Notes: generated by a model from the sequence alone, not told the origin. A stretch of 64,000 nt of DNA from Bacteroides sp. (GCA_014802265.1 JAAVCP010000023.1:62001-126000), one strand, 5' to 3'; shown: positions 28,800-37,918, counted from the stretch's first letter. Translations and numbers: made by a program.

Positions 28800-29522
28800 A
28801 TTATATGGTTTTTATTTGCAAAATTAATTAAAAATGTTATACATTAAGATTATTATCCCTATAAAATATTTGAACTATAAGGATAATGAAAACTTTTAAG
28901 CTGTTTGGCTTGTCACAATCCCTGAATGAGCCGGTCTTAACAGGAAACAACGTATAAAAAGGACTTTTGAAAACGAGTATTATCTTTGTGACCGAAAATT
29001 ACTCTTTCGGGGGTATCTAACTACCCTCCATAATCTTGGAATGACAAAAGCAGAATTCCTTGAGATTCTATTTCACCAATAAATTATAATTCCATCCCCT
29101 ATCAAGATTAAAAGGCATGGGGTGATAGAAAAACTCAGATAATATCAGTCACCAATTCCAAGCAAATGGAGAGAGGAGGCTAAAATTACCGAGGTCACAG
29201 GATAATAAAAAGATAGGAGCGCTTCCACTACGCTCCTATCACGATTCCACTATAAACTATATCTAACTAAACTTAAACCATATTCAAACTTTCTCCCGAA
29301 ACCTTAAATATTTAATCCATATTGCTTCATTGCTTTTTGTACTTATAAAACGCATGAGACAGCATATGGTTGGCTTATTTACATGTGTTTAATGTTATTC
29401 AACATGTGTTAACAGTTATCGCATTTTTTTAGCCACTTTTGCTAATTTATTTAACACTCTGCCCAGTTTTTCCGTTATAGATTTATCGGGGAAAGTTCCC
29501 TCTACCTAAAAATATTATTTAC
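28800..29522. other. 723-bp AT-rich region without a confident gene: promoter of the ATPase gene, inverted repeats, possible transposase relic
   Basis: TAATTTTG on the minus strand (28826-28819) fits a -7 box for the ATPase gene, with an inverted repeat ATTATCC/GGATAAT (28852-28858, 28881-28887) just upstream as a possible operator. A frame at about 29041-29082 begins MTKAEFLEILFHQ and stops; it resembles the first residues of some transposase helix-turn-helix proteins, but this is weak. A GATAGGAGCG/CGCTCCTATC hairpin lies at 29212-29240. ACATGTGTT is directly repeated at 29381 and 29402. No copy of the tRNA 3' end was found, so the right boundary of the island is not marked. Confidence 0.5.
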
Positions 29523-30389
29523 ATGAGACTTGACGGACGACGTTACAGCAACAATGTTGAAGACCGACGCGGATCGGGACGTGGTAAAACTATTGCAGGA
29601 ATTGGAGGCATCGGCGGACTAATCATTGCCGCCCTGTTTGTATGGATCTCCGGAGGAAACCCTCTGTCGGTGCTTAACAACGGCTCCTCTTTAACCACAT
29701 CAAATGAAATCTCCAGTGACTATACGCCTACCCCCCAGGAGGAGGAATATGCCAATTTCGCCAAGCAGATTCTTGCCGGCACGGAGGATGTATGGACCGA
29801 GGAGTTTAAGGAAATGGGGCTTACCTACCGTGCGCCTAAGATGGTGCTCTACACCGGCTCTGTGCAATCGGCATGTGGGAGCGCAACCTCAGCCGTGGGT
29901 CCGTTCTACTGTTCCGGCGACGAGACATTATATATCGACCTCTCCTTCTTCGAGCAAATGGACAAACAGATGAAAGCAGGGGGCGATTTTGCCTATGCAT
30001 ACGTAATTGCCCACGAAGTGGGGCACCATGTCCAGCATCTGCTCGGCACTCTCAACCAGGCACACAGCGAAATGGCTCGCGTGTCGGAAAAGGAAGCAAA
30101 CCGAATAAGCGTACGCACAGAGCTTCAAGCAGACTACTATGCCGGAGTATGGGCTTATCATGACAACAGAATGTTCAACTCCCTGGAACCCGGCGACATA
30201 GAGGAGGGGCTTAATGCTGCCTCTAAAATCGGCGATGACTATCTGCAAAAACAGGCTCAGGGATATGCCGTGCCGGAAACGTTCAATCACGGACGTTCCG
30301 ACCAAAGGGTAAGATGGCTTAAAAAAGGTGCCACAACAGGAAGTGTCAGCGGCGGCGATACATTCTCACCAAATTATGACAACCTTTAA
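29523..30389 (+). CDS. Neutral zinc metallopeptidase (YpfJ family)
   Basis: The 288-residue protein has a short charged N-terminus, one membrane helix (about 22-45, rich in Gly and Ile) and a large exported part. The zinc-binding HEVGH is at residues 164-168, followed by HVQHLLG. The Glu-containing segment RTELQADYYAGVWA is the third-ligand region, and RSDQRVRWLKKG lies near the end. These are the hallmarks of the YpfJ/KPN_02809 family, membrane-anchored peptidases of unknown substrate. It converges with the DUF4250 gene, with no gap between the stops. Confidence 0.88.
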   Translation: MRLDGRRYSNNVEDRRGSGRGKTIAGIGGIGGLIIAALFVWISGGNPLSVLNNGSSLTTSNEISSDYTPTPQEEEYANFAKQILAGTEDVWTEEFKEMGLTYRAPKMVLYTGSVQSACGSATSAVGPFYCSGDETLYIDLSFFEQMDKQMKAGGDFAYAYVIAHEVGHHVQHLLGTLNQAHSEMARVSEKEANRISVRTELQADYYAGVWAYHDNRMFNSLEPGDIEEGLNAASKIGDDYLQKQAQGYAVPETFNHGRSDQRVRWLKKGATTGSVSGGDTFSPNYDNL

Positions 30390-30569
30390 CTATCTGAACT
30401 GACGCACTTCAGGGAAATAAATAAAGCCGGCATCTCCAAGCCTGGCAACCAAATCTTTTTCATCGATTCCAAGTGAGATACACAAATCGTTGAGTGATTC
30501 ATAATCACCGTCACGAAGTTTCATGTTGATCATGCTCATCAGCATGTTGGGATCCTGGGGTAATGTCAT
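30390..30569 (-). CDS. DUF4250 family small protein
   Basis: The 59-residue protein begins MTLPQDPNMLMSMINMKLRD and ends FPEVRQFR, the complete DUF4250 pattern, a small conserved family of gut anaerobes with no known function. The middle (SLNDLCISLGIDEKDLVARL) looks like a helix-turn-helix-like helical pair. The stop lies directly against the stop of the zinc peptidase gene on the other strand. It is easily missed because of its length. Confidence 0.85.
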   Translation of the reverse strand: MTLPQDPNMLMSMINMKLRDGDYESLNDLCISLGIDEKDLVARLGDAGFIYFPEVRQFR

Positions 30570-30700
30570 GACTAATTTATATTTTTAATGTAACAAACGC
30601 GCTTACATCTACGTTAATTTAAAAGAAGTAGCTGTCCATGCTCTCCGGAGGCTCTATATAGCCCGGCAGGCGTGAGCAGCTACGTAATTAACGCCGACAA

Positions 30701-31837
30701 ATGAAAAAAAGATATACAACAATCATCTGTTTTGTGGTTTTTGCCCTTACCCCCGTGCTTGCATGCACGAGTGCCATCATCGGGGCTGATGCCAATCCGT
30801 ATGGTCGCCCTCTTCTGTGGAAAAACCGCGATACCAGCACAATTGATAATAAGGTAGAGTATGTAAAAGGTGAAAAGGGCACACATTCCTATGTCGCTCT
30901 CTTCAATGCCAACGATAAAAAGCTGGAGCAGGCATGGATGGGAATGAACGATGCCGGGTTTGCCGTGATGAACACTGCCTCCTACAACATCAAGGATGAC
31001 AAGGTGCCGGAGAAGGATATGGACAAGGAGGGATATGTTATGACCATCGCCCTCCGCACATGCCGCACAGTAGACGACTTTGAAAAGCTGCTCGAATCCC
31101 TTCCGCGCCCTATGGGTGTGGAGGCTAACTTCGGAGTGATCGATGCTTATGGCGACGGCGCATTCTTTGAGACCAACAACCATTCATTTGTAAGGTATAA
31201 CCTCTCCGACGCAGAGAATCATGTGTTGGTGCGCACCAATTACAGTCATTCCGGGCGTCCTAATGAAGGTTACGGCTTTATCCGTGAAGACAACGCCTGT
31301 CACCTCCTTGCCCCATATGCACCTGACGGGGAAATCACTCCCGAACTTCTCACCGAGACTCTCAGCCGCTCTTTCTGGCATGACCTGAAGAAACGCGACT
31401 TTGCCGACGGCAATGACAGATGGGTGATTGATCAGGATTTCATTCCACGCTACAAGTCAACTGCCACAGTAGTGATTGAGGGATGCCACCCTATTGACCG
31501 GGATAAGCTTCCGTCGCCGGATTTTATCGAAGACCAATATATCATGTGGACCGGGCTGGGCTATCCCCCTTGTGCCGAGATTATCCCCGTGTGGTGTTCT
31601 CCCGAGGGCGTTGATCCTTCCCTCCGCGGACTGCTGCCAAACGGACATTCCTCAATGGGCGATAAAGTAAAGGCACGGCGCAATGAGGTTTTCCCCATAC
31701 GCAAGGGAAACGGCGACAAGTATATCGACATGACAAAACTCTTCAATAAAGAGGGCACCGGATATGTGCAGACTCTTGTGCCGAAAAACCTTGAGACCTA
31801 CCGGGTAGTGCGTCAAAAAAGAGACTCGAAGAAATAA
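30701..31837 (+). CDS. C45-like N-terminal-nucleophile hydrolase (acyl-coenzyme A:6-APA acyltransferase family), secreted
   Basis: The 378-residue protein has a signal peptide ending ALTPVLA, then Cys22-Thr-Ser at the expected mature N-terminus. Cys is the autocatalytic nucleophile of C45/Ntn hydrolases, and NRD (near 45-47) and GMNDAGFAVMN are family motifs. Signal cleavage may itself expose the nucleophile, or the Cys could be lipidated; the -2 Leu is not a good lipobox residue, which favours the first reading. Substrates in the family are N-acyl amides such as penicillins, carcinine or bile conjugates; none can be assigned here. The next gene starts 9 bases downstream. Confidence 0.75.
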   Translation: MKKRYTTIICFVVFALTPVLACTSAIIGADANPYGRPLLWKNRDTSTIDNKVEYVKGEKGTHSYVALFNANDKKLEQAWMGMNDAGFAVMNTASYNIKDDKVPEKDMDKEGYVMTIALRTCRTVDDFEKLLESLPRPMGVEANFGVIDAYGDGAFFETNNHSFVRYNLSDAENHVLVRTNYSHSGRPNEGYGFIREDNACHLLAPYAPDGEITPELLTETLSRSFWHDLKKRDFADGNDRWVIDQDFIPRYKSTATVVIEGCHPIDRDKLPSPDFIEDQYIMWTGLGYPPCAEIIPVWCSPEGVDPSLRGLLPNGHSSMGDKVKARRNEVFPIRKGNGDKYIDMTKLFNKEGTGYVQTLVPKNLETYRVVRQKRDSKK

Positions 31838-31846
31838 GTCCACTCA

Positions 31847-32422
31847 ATGGAAAGCGTTTCCACTGAAATATTTAAAATCAACCGCACATCTATATGCCGC
31901 ACCATGCTGATGCTTTACAGCAAACCGTGGTTGGCGGCAATTGCCGTCGTGCTGTGTCCGCTTATTATTTTAGGAATATGCATTGACCTCAGATGGCTTA
32001 TTGTGGCGCTTATGGTAGTCTTCATCATCATTCCGCTGATTCTGGCTTTCGCGTTTTTCTATTACGGGCTTAATCCTGTCAGTGTTATCAATTCAACTTA
32101 TCATAGCCTTGAATTCGAGACAGGACAGATTGCGGCGACTCTCTATAATGCTCCCCCACCCTCCGGCAACAAAAATAAGACCGGAGAGAACGACAGCAAG
32201 GAAAAACCGGACTATGAAGTCAGGTCACAGGCAAAGATTGATTATTCCGACGTCAGCGACTTTGTTGTCGGAATCTCAGACATTATATTGCGCACAAAAT
32301 TCTCCGGGAAAGGTTTTCTGCTTATACCTTTGACCGCATTCCGAGACAAAAGCCACCTGATTACGGCGATCGATGCCGTGCGAACCGGCATAAATCAACA
32401 GCAAAACCCACTGAAATCATGA
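31847..32422 (+). CDS. Membrane protein of unknown function
   Basis: The 191-residue protein has two adjacent membrane helices (about 27-45 and 50-72) and a soluble C-terminal part with a charged, proline-containing linker (PPPSGNKNKTGENDSKEK) and a final beta-rich segment. I do not recognise the family. It lies between a C45 hydrolase and a thioesterase gene, overlaps the thioesterase start by four bases (ATGA) and is probably part of an operon with dprA. A C-terminal PH- or YcxB-like fold is possible but unproven. Confidence 0.6.
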   Translation: MESVSTEIFKINRTSICRTMLMLYSKPWLAAIAVVLCPLIILGICIDLRWLIVALMVVFIIIPLILAFAFFYYGLNPVSVINSTYHSLEFETGQIAATLYNAPPPSGNKNKTGENDSKEKPDYEVRSQAKIDYSDVSDFVVGISDIILRTKFSGKGFLLIPLTAFRDKSHLITAIDAVRTGINQQQNPLKS

Positions 32423-32838
32423 GAATACTTAAAGATAATAAAAACTACTCCTTCATAATGGATATGGAGGTGAGAGACTATGAACTTGACTGTGAACAAA
32501 TAGTCAACAACGCCAATTATCTCCACTACATGGAGCATACGCGCCATAAGTTTTGTCAGGACGTGGGGCTCTCTTTCATAGAGATGCACAGACAGGGCAT
32601 TGACGCCGTGGTCAGAAAAATCGAGATTGAATACAAGACCTCCCTTCATGGAGGCGACAGCTTCCTGAGTTGCCTCCGCCTGGAGCGTAAGGGGCCGCGT
32701 TTCATTTTTCATCAGGAGATTCTGCGTCCCGACGGTGAATCGGTTGCCGAGGCGGTTGTGACGGTTGTGGTGCTTAAGGATGGGAAACTCACCCGTGGCG
32801 ACGAGCTGGCAGCCGTCTTTGCCAAATACATCAAATAA
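32419..32838 (+). CDS. Acyl-CoA thioesterase, 4HBT hot-dog fold
   Basis: The 139-residue single-domain protein contains VNNANYLHYMEHTRHKF, the central-helix signature of the 4-hydroxybenzoyl-CoA/YbgC thioesterases, in which the usual catalytic Asp (DxxGHVNN) is replaced by CEQIVNN. VVRKIEIEYKTSLHGGD matches the following strand. The family cleaves fatty acyl-CoA or related thioesters. The start overlaps the preceding stop (ATGA), and dprA follows after 7 bases. Confidence 0.8.
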   Translation: MRILKDNKNYSFIMDMEVRDYELDCEQIVNNANYLHYMEHTRHKFCQDVGLSFIEMHRQGIDAVVRKIEIEYKTSLHGGDSFLSCLRLERKGPRFIFHQEILRPDGESVAEAVVTVVVLKDGKLTRGDELAAVFAKYIK

Positions 32839-32845
32839 GTAACTT

Positions 32846-33964
32846 ATGGCTGACACCGAACTGACATATAAGATTGCCCTCTCGATGCTTAAGGGTATAA
32901 ATGCTGATTTTATACGCAGGCTCGACGATTACGGCATCACCCCTGAGGATATTTTCCATAAATCCACGTCAGAAATTTCCGAAGCCCTCGGAATGCACGG
33001 AAAGATTGTCTTTGAGAAGATGATGCTTGACGAAGCCCTGTTTCGTGCACGCAGGGAGGAGACGCTCATTAACCAACATCATATAAAGACCCACTTCCTC
33101 CTTGACGACAGCTACCCCGCTCGTCTTTCCGAAGTGGCTGATGCTCCGGTGGTCATTTATCAGCTTGGTGATGCCGACCTAAATGCCGAACATGTCATCA
33201 ACGTGGTAGGCACACGCCATTGCACACCCTACGGCGTGGATTTCTGCAACAAGCTTATCACCGACCTCTCCCTATATTTCCCACAACTGTGTGTCGTGAG
33301 CGGATTGGCTTACGGCATTGATGCGGCTGCCCATGCCACTTCCTTGGCAAATGAAGTCAACACCGTTGCAGTGGTCGCCCACGGGCTTAACATGATATAT
33401 CCCTCTGCCCACCGCGACCTGGCAAAGCGTATCCTTTCTGCCGGAGGAGCTATCATCACTGAGTATCCTTTCGGAGAGAAACCCTTCCGGCAACGTTTCC
33501 TGGAGCGGAACCGCATTGTGGCAGGATTGGCTGACGTGACAATTGTGGTGGAAAGCGACATCAAGGGGGGAGCAATGTCTACTGCCAACACAGCCTTCTC
33601 CTATTCACGCGACGTTATGGCTTTGCCGGGGCGTGTGTCTGATCAATACAGCAGCGGCTGCAACCACCTTATACGCAAAGAAAAAGCACACCTTATCGGG
33701 TGTGCGAATGATTTAATTGAGCTGACCGGCTGGAAGCCGCTCGGCATGAACATCGACGTGAGGCAGCGCAATCTTTTCCCCGAGCTTGAAGGTGATGTGA
33801 AACTCGTCTACGACACTGTCCGTTTCAGTCAAGACCCCATGCAGCTCGACCGCATTCACCAACTCACCATGATCCCTGTGGGGAAACTCCTTTCTGTTCT
33901 CGGAGAAATGGAATTTGACGGAATAATTGTGCGTCATCCCGGCAACCGCTTCTCTATAGCATGA
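32846..33964 (+). CDS. dprA: DNA-processing protein DprA
   Basis: The 372-residue protein has an N-terminal helical domain (about 1-75), the Rossmann-like DNA-binding core with VVGTRHCTPYG, VVSGLAYGIDAAAH, IIYP-like MIYPSAH and FLERNRIVAGLAD motifs, and a C-terminal winged helix (about 305-372). DprA loads RecA on incoming single-stranded DNA during transformation, but is also present in species not known to be competent. No other competence gene is visible nearby. It ends an operon with the thioesterase and membrane protein genes and converges with the nucleoside phosphorylase. Confidence 0.93.
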   Translation: MADTELTYKIALSMLKGINADFIRRLDDYGITPEDIFHKSTSEISEALGMHGKIVFEKMMLDEALFRARREETLINQHHIKTHFLLDDSYPARLSEVADAPVVIYQLGDADLNAEHVINVVGTRHCTPYGVDFCNKLITDLSLYFPQLCVVSGLAYGIDAAAHATSLANEVNTVAVVAHGLNMIYPSAHRDLAKRILSAGGAIITEYPFGEKPFRQRFLERNRIVAGLADVTIVVESDIKGGAMSTANTAFSYSRDVMALPGRVSDQYSSGCNHLIRKEKAHLIGCANDLIELTGWKPLGMNIDVRQRNLFPELEGDVKLVYDTVRFSQDPMQLDRIHQLTMIPVGKLLSVLGEMEFDGIIVRHPGNRFSIA

Positions 33965-33988
33965 CGCAGCGGCGCGCCTGTCAGACCG

Positions 33989-34867
33989 TCAGAATCTCTC
34001 AAGCACCGTCTGAAGCAATCCTGTCAGGGCAGGTTTATATTGAGTGTTGGCATCTTGCTCCCTGCGCTGTGCTATGATGCAGCACACCGTCATTGCCCGG
34101 TGACCCAACAATTTTGCCATTCCCTGCAGACATGCCGATTCCATCTCAAAATTTGTAATTGGGCGTCCGTTATGCCTGAAGCTCTCTATTTTGGAATTCA
34201 GATCAGGATCTTTCAGCTTTAATCTCACCATTCTCCCCTGCGGGGCATAAAATCCCACAGCGGCAATGGTGTAGCCCCTCATCATGTCATCACGACCGAT
34301 TCTCTCCACCAACTCATGGTCAGCATCTACAACGTATGGGGCTGCCCATGTCGGGTCCCAGTTGACATGCTTGCAAAACTCTTTCTCAAACTCAAGGTCA
34401 CACACCCTGTTGCGGTCAGCATAAAAATTCAGAATGCCGTCGAATCCTATCCCCTTCTCAGCTATCACATAATCGCCTATCTTAAGGTCATACTGAAGCG
34501 AGCCGGAGGTGCCTATCCTGACGATGTTGAGTGTCTTGTGTTCAGGTTTCACCTTACGTGTCTTGAAGTCCACATTGGCAAGTGCGTCAAGCTCCGTCAT
34601 CACAATCTCGATATTGTCGGGTCCGATGCCGTGTGATATGCACATTATCTCTTTCCCATGATAGTCGCCACCTATGGCATGAAACTCACGTGAGCTCACG
34701 TCATAGTCAATATGATCGAAAAAGGCAGCCACCATAGCCACTCTCCCCGGGTCACCCACAAATATAATGTTCTCGCGCAACTGGTCAGGGCGCAGATGAA
34801 TGTGGAAGGCTGAACCGTCATTGTTGATTATAAGCTCCGAAGCCGGTATGATTCTTTCTGATTCCAT
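33989..34867 (-). CDS. Nucleoside phosphorylase (PNP/UDP family, uridine phosphorylase-like)
   Basis: The 292-residue enzyme carries the phosphate-binding VGDPGRVAMVAAF segment, ISHGIGPDNIEIV, IRIGTSGSLQ and NFEMESACL, in which Met-Glu-Ser bind the ribose as in uridine phosphorylase. Phosphorolysis of a nucleoside to base and ribose 1-phosphate is expected. Pyrimidine specificity is an inference from overall resemblance to Udp. It stands alone on the minus strand, converging with dprA 25 bases away. Confidence 0.85.
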   Translation of the reverse strand: MESERIIPASELIINNDGSAFHIHLRPDQLRENIIFVGDPGRVAMVAAFFDHIDYDVSSREFHAIGGDYHGKEIMCISHGIGPDNIEIVMTELDALANVDFKTRKVKPEHKTLNIVRIGTSGSLQYDLKIGDYVIAEKGIGFDGILNFYADRNRVCDLEFEKEFCKHVNWDPTWAAPYVVDADHELVERIGRDDMMRGYTIAAVGFYAPQGRMVRLKLKDPDLNSKIESFRHNGRPITNFEMESACLQGMAKLLGHRAMTVCCIIAQRREQDANTQYKPALTGLLQTVLERF

Positions 34868-34991
34868 GATAATTCGTTTTAGATGGATAAAATTAATCCT
34901 ATGTCAACACAAGACAGGATTTAATGTTACTAACAATCTTCTCCCTCCTATATATTGGTTATATGTTATAAAACATAATTCAAACTAATTT

Positions 34992-35023
34992 TTTGTGAAT
35001 ATCAAATAATTATTGTACGTTTG
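34992..35023 (+). promoter_or_regulatory. Strong candidate promoter for a small lipoprotein unit
   Basis: TTTG (34992-34995), a 20-base spacer and TACGTTTG (35016-35023) match both halves of the Bacteroidetes vegetative promoter. The ATG at 35050 lies 26 bases further on. Confidence 0.65.
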
Positions 35024-35049
35024 CAAGCTAAATTCAATATAGGCTGCCT

Positions 35050-35205
35050 ATGAAATTAAAAATACCTGCGATTTTCCCGGTGTCTTCATCCAAGTTACGC
35101 TCCAAAATCGCCTTATGGTTTACAGTGAGTGCCCTGCTGCTTGCCATGACCGGGTGCAGTGGTCGTTCTTACTCCGTAACCATCTTAATCTGCACCATAA
35201 TTTAA
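35050..35205 (+). CDS. Small putative lipoprotein or membrane peptide, 51 residues
   Basis: The frame encodes a charged N-terminus (MKLKIPAIF...RSKIALW), a hydrophobic stretch, and LLLAMTGCSGRS, a lipobox with Cys36; 15 residues follow it. I do not recognise the family. It has its own promoter (34992-35023) and its stop codon lies inside the left arm of a strong hairpin terminator, so the unit is only about 220 bases long. The same transcript could equally act as a small RNA. No homology could be checked. Confidence 0.5.
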   Translation: MKLKIPAIFPVSSSKLRSKIALWFTVSALLLAMTGCSGRSYSVTILICTII

Positions 35206-35245
35206 TCCGCGCTTGGAAGAATAAAACCAAGCGCGGATTAAATTA
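35198..35245 (+). terminator. Long terminator hairpin of the small lipoprotein unit
   Basis: Perfect 19-base arms (35198-35216 and 35227-35245) containing TCCGCGCTTGG enclose a ten-base loop. The left arm includes the stop codon of the 51-residue frame. AT-rich sequence follows. Confidence 0.75.
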
Positions 35246-35722
35246 AATTGGTGAACGTGCACAAGCACGTGGATATGCCTACCCAAATCAGCAGAGTCAG
35301 GGGCATAAAAAAATTGATTGTCATCCCGACAACCAATCTTCTGTTAACCTTAAAATCTAATACCATGAAAAACTCACTGCAAAATTAATAATTATTTTTC
35401 AAAACTATGTTATTAAACATAAAAATATTTCTATATTTAACATTATTTTAAATTTAAATCATATATCCAATAAAAATTTTACATATTTTTACATTTAAAT
35501 CTAATTTTGAGCATGACTCATTATAAGAATTCTTTATTCTTATGGCTGCTGACATCGTATTAGCCCTGTCAAATCCAACTTCTGAAATACATATTTTATC
35601 AAATCATCATTTTTTACTAATTTTGTGGGTGAGTTAACAGATGTAATCAACAGCTGTCACATCTTTCCCCGATAACATCTAACACACACTCCGTTAGTAT
35701 TTATCTAACCTTAAATAAATAT
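35246..35722. other. 477-bp gene-free, AT-rich leader region of the S9 peptidase gene
   Basis: The first 90 bases can form small hairpins (ACGTGC-ACAA-GCACGT at about 35254-35269). The rest is AT-rich. TAATTTTG at 35618-35625 is a candidate -7 box for the peptidase gene, giving a leader of roughly 90 bases. No convincing reading frame or known RNA motif is seen. Confidence 0.45.
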
Positions 35723-37852
35723 ATGAACAAACTATTAAAACTGACATTCGTGTCAACCCTCGCAGGTGCAATGGCAACATCATGCTCAAGCTCAAAGATT
35801 GAGTACCCCACCGCACCTACTGACGAAACCGTAACAGACGATTACTTCGGTACTGTCGTTGCCGATCCCTACCGACCCCTTGAAAATGACACAGCCCCCA
35901 CAACCCTCGAATGGGTGAAAGCGGAAAATGCCGTAACTGAGAACTATCTTTCACAAATCCCTTTCCGTGGGAAAATAAAAGAGAGACTTACCCAACTTAA
36001 CAATTATAAGAAGACAGGACTCCCTTCCAAACATAAGGACGGGAAATATTACTTTTATGAGAACAATGGGCTTCAGAACCAGAGCGTGCTTTACCGCACA
36101 GACTCTCTGAATGGCAAGCCGGAAGTGTTTCTCGACCCCAATACCCTCTCCGACGACGGAACCGTGGCTCTTAATGGCATGTCTTTCTCCAACAACGGCA
36201 AATATGCAGCCTATATAATATCTCGCAGCGGCTCCGACTGGAACGAGATATACGTTATGGACGCAAAAACCGGCAAACTCCTTGACGATCACATCGAGTG
36301 GGCAAAATTCACAGGTGCCGACTGGGAAGGCGACGGATTCTATTACAGTTCATACCCACGCCCTGAAAAAGGTAAAGAATTTTCCAATGCCAACGAAAAT
36401 CATCAGATTTACTATCATAAAATCGGAACCCCCCAAAGCAGTGACCGCCTCGTATATGAAGACAAGGCTCACCCGCTTCACTTCCATTCAGCCTATGTGC
36501 CTGAATCGGAAGACTGGATGTTTGTGATCGGTGGCGGTGAAGGTGTCGGCAGCTCAATTATGGTCAAAAACCTCAAAAAAGGTGGTGACTGGGTAGTTAT
36601 GGAGCCTTCGCAGGATTATAATCACAGCATTATGGACGTCGTAAATGGGAAAGCATATATTCTTACCAACTGGGGTGCGCCTAAGAACCGCCTTATGGTG
36701 GCTGACCTCACTAACCCCGCACGTGCCAATTGGAAAGAGATTATCCCGGAAGGCGATGGCGTGATGACAGCCATGCAGTTTGCCGGCGACAAGATGATTG
36801 TCACTTATGAGAAAGACGCTGCCGAACACGCATACGTATATGAGCCTTCCGGAAAGCTTGTGCGTGAAATCGAGTTCCCAACCTATGGCACTGTCGGCAT
36901 CTCTTCAGACAAAGACAATAATGAGGTGTATTATGCTCTCACTTCATTCATCTCACCCTCTGCCCGCTATTCCTATAATATGGCGACAGGCGAAAGCACC
37001 CTTATCGGTCAGGCTGAAATCAACGGCGTAAACATGGACGACTATGTTACCGAACAGGTGTTCTACCCTTCTGCCGACGGCACTAAGATTCCGATGTTTA
37101 TCACTTATAAGAAGGGACTTGAGAAAAACGGCAAGAATCCTGTCTACCTCTATGGCTACGGTGGCTTCAATGTGTCGCTCACACCTACATTCTCTGCCAA
37201 CCGTATGCTATGGCTCGAAAACGGCGGCATCTATGCACAGGCTAACCTTCGCGGCGGCTCTGAATATGGCGAAGAATGGCACACTGCCGGCACAAAACAG
37301 AACAAACTTAATGTGTTTAACGACTTTATCTCGGCAGCCGAATATATGATCAACGAGGGGTGGACTTCTCCCGACTATCTCACTATCGAGGGAGGCAGCA
37401 ACGGCGGTCTGCTCGTCGGTGCCACTGTCAACATGCGCCCTGACCTGTTTAAGGTGGCAATCCCGCGTGTAGGCGTGATGGACATGATGCGCTATCACCT
37501 CTTTACCATTGGGTGGAACTGGGCTTCAGACTACGGCACAAGTGCTGACTCAAAGGAGATGGCTGATTATCTGCTCGCCTACTCCCCCATTCACAACATC
37601 AAGAACGACGGCACCCCCTACCCTGCCATTTTAGTGACCACTGCTGATCATGATGACCGTGTCGTACCTGCACACTCATTCAAATATGCCGCAGCCCTGC
37701 AGGCTGCAAACACCGGCGACGCGCCGAAACTTATCCGAATTGACAGCAAGGCAGGTCACGGTGGCGGCAAACCCACTGCCAAGGTGATTGACGAATATAC
37801 TGACCTCTATTCATTCATCTACGAAAATCTCGGTATTGACCCGACAAAATGA
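35723..37852 (+). CDS. Prolyl oligopeptidase family serine peptidase (S9A), lipoprotein
   Basis: The 709-residue protein has a lipoprotein signal (ATSCSSSK, Cys near residue 22) and then the S9A layout. A seven-bladed propeller (about 70-420) begins after DPYRPLEND. The alpha/beta hydrolase domain has Ser559 in EGGSNGG, Asp near 645 in DHDDRVVP and His near 679 in AGHGGGKP. It should cleave proline-containing oligopeptides in the periplasm or at the surface. It stands alone, with its own promoter region and a strong terminator. Confidence 0.92.
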   Translation: MNKLLKLTFVSTLAGAMATSCSSSKIEYPTAPTDETVTDDYFGTVVADPYRPLENDTAPTTLEWVKAENAVTENYLSQIPFRGKIKERLTQLNNYKKTGLPSKHKDGKYYFYENNGLQNQSVLYRTDSLNGKPEVFLDPNTLSDDGTVALNGMSFSNNGKYAAYIISRSGSDWNEIYVMDAKTGKLLDDHIEWAKFTGADWEGDGFYYSSYPRPEKGKEFSNANENHQIYYHKIGTPQSSDRLVYEDKAHPLHFHSAYVPESEDWMFVIGGGEGVGSSIMVKNLKKGGDWVVMEPSQDYNHSIMDVVNGKAYILTNWGAPKNRLMVADLTNPARANWKEIIPEGDGVMTAMQFAGDKMIVTYEKDAAEHAYVYEPSGKLVREIEFPTYGTVGISSDKDNNEVYYALTSFISPSARYSYNMATGESTLIGQAEINGVNMDDYVTEQVFYPSADGTKIPMFITYKKGLEKNGKNPVYLYGYGGFNVSLTPTFSANRMLWLENGGIYAQANLRGGSEYGEEWHTAGTKQNKLNVFNDFISAAEYMINEGWTSPDYLTIEGGSNGGLLVGATVNMRPDLFKVAIPRVGVMDMMRYHLFTIGWNWASDYGTSADSKEMADYLLAYSPIHNIKNDGTPYPAILVTTADHDDRVVPAHSFKYAAALQAANTGDAPKLIRIDSKAGHGGGKPTAKVIDEYTDLYSFIYENLGIDPTK

Positions 37853-37885
37853 TTCGGAGACATCTTTTGACAGACAGCTCACTTT

Positions 37886-37913
37886 AAAATCGGAATCCAC
37901 GGATTCCGATTTT
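37886..37913 (+). terminator. Rho-independent terminator after the S9 peptidase gene
   Basis: The 13-bp stem AAAATCGGAATCC/GGATTCCGATTTT around an AC centre is followed by TTT. It lies 33 bases beyond the stop. Confidence 0.9.
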
Positions 37914-37918
37914 TTTGT

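Noticed and set aside
28981..29082. TATCTTTG box with a short MTKAEFLEILFHQ frame
   Set aside because: The frame stops after 13 residues and the resemblance to transposase starts is too short to call a gene; it is mentioned only as a possible relic.
29381..29410. Direct repeat ACATGTGTT as a possible origin iteron or attachment site
   Set aside because: There are only two copies, with no DnaA boxes and no match to the tRNA end.
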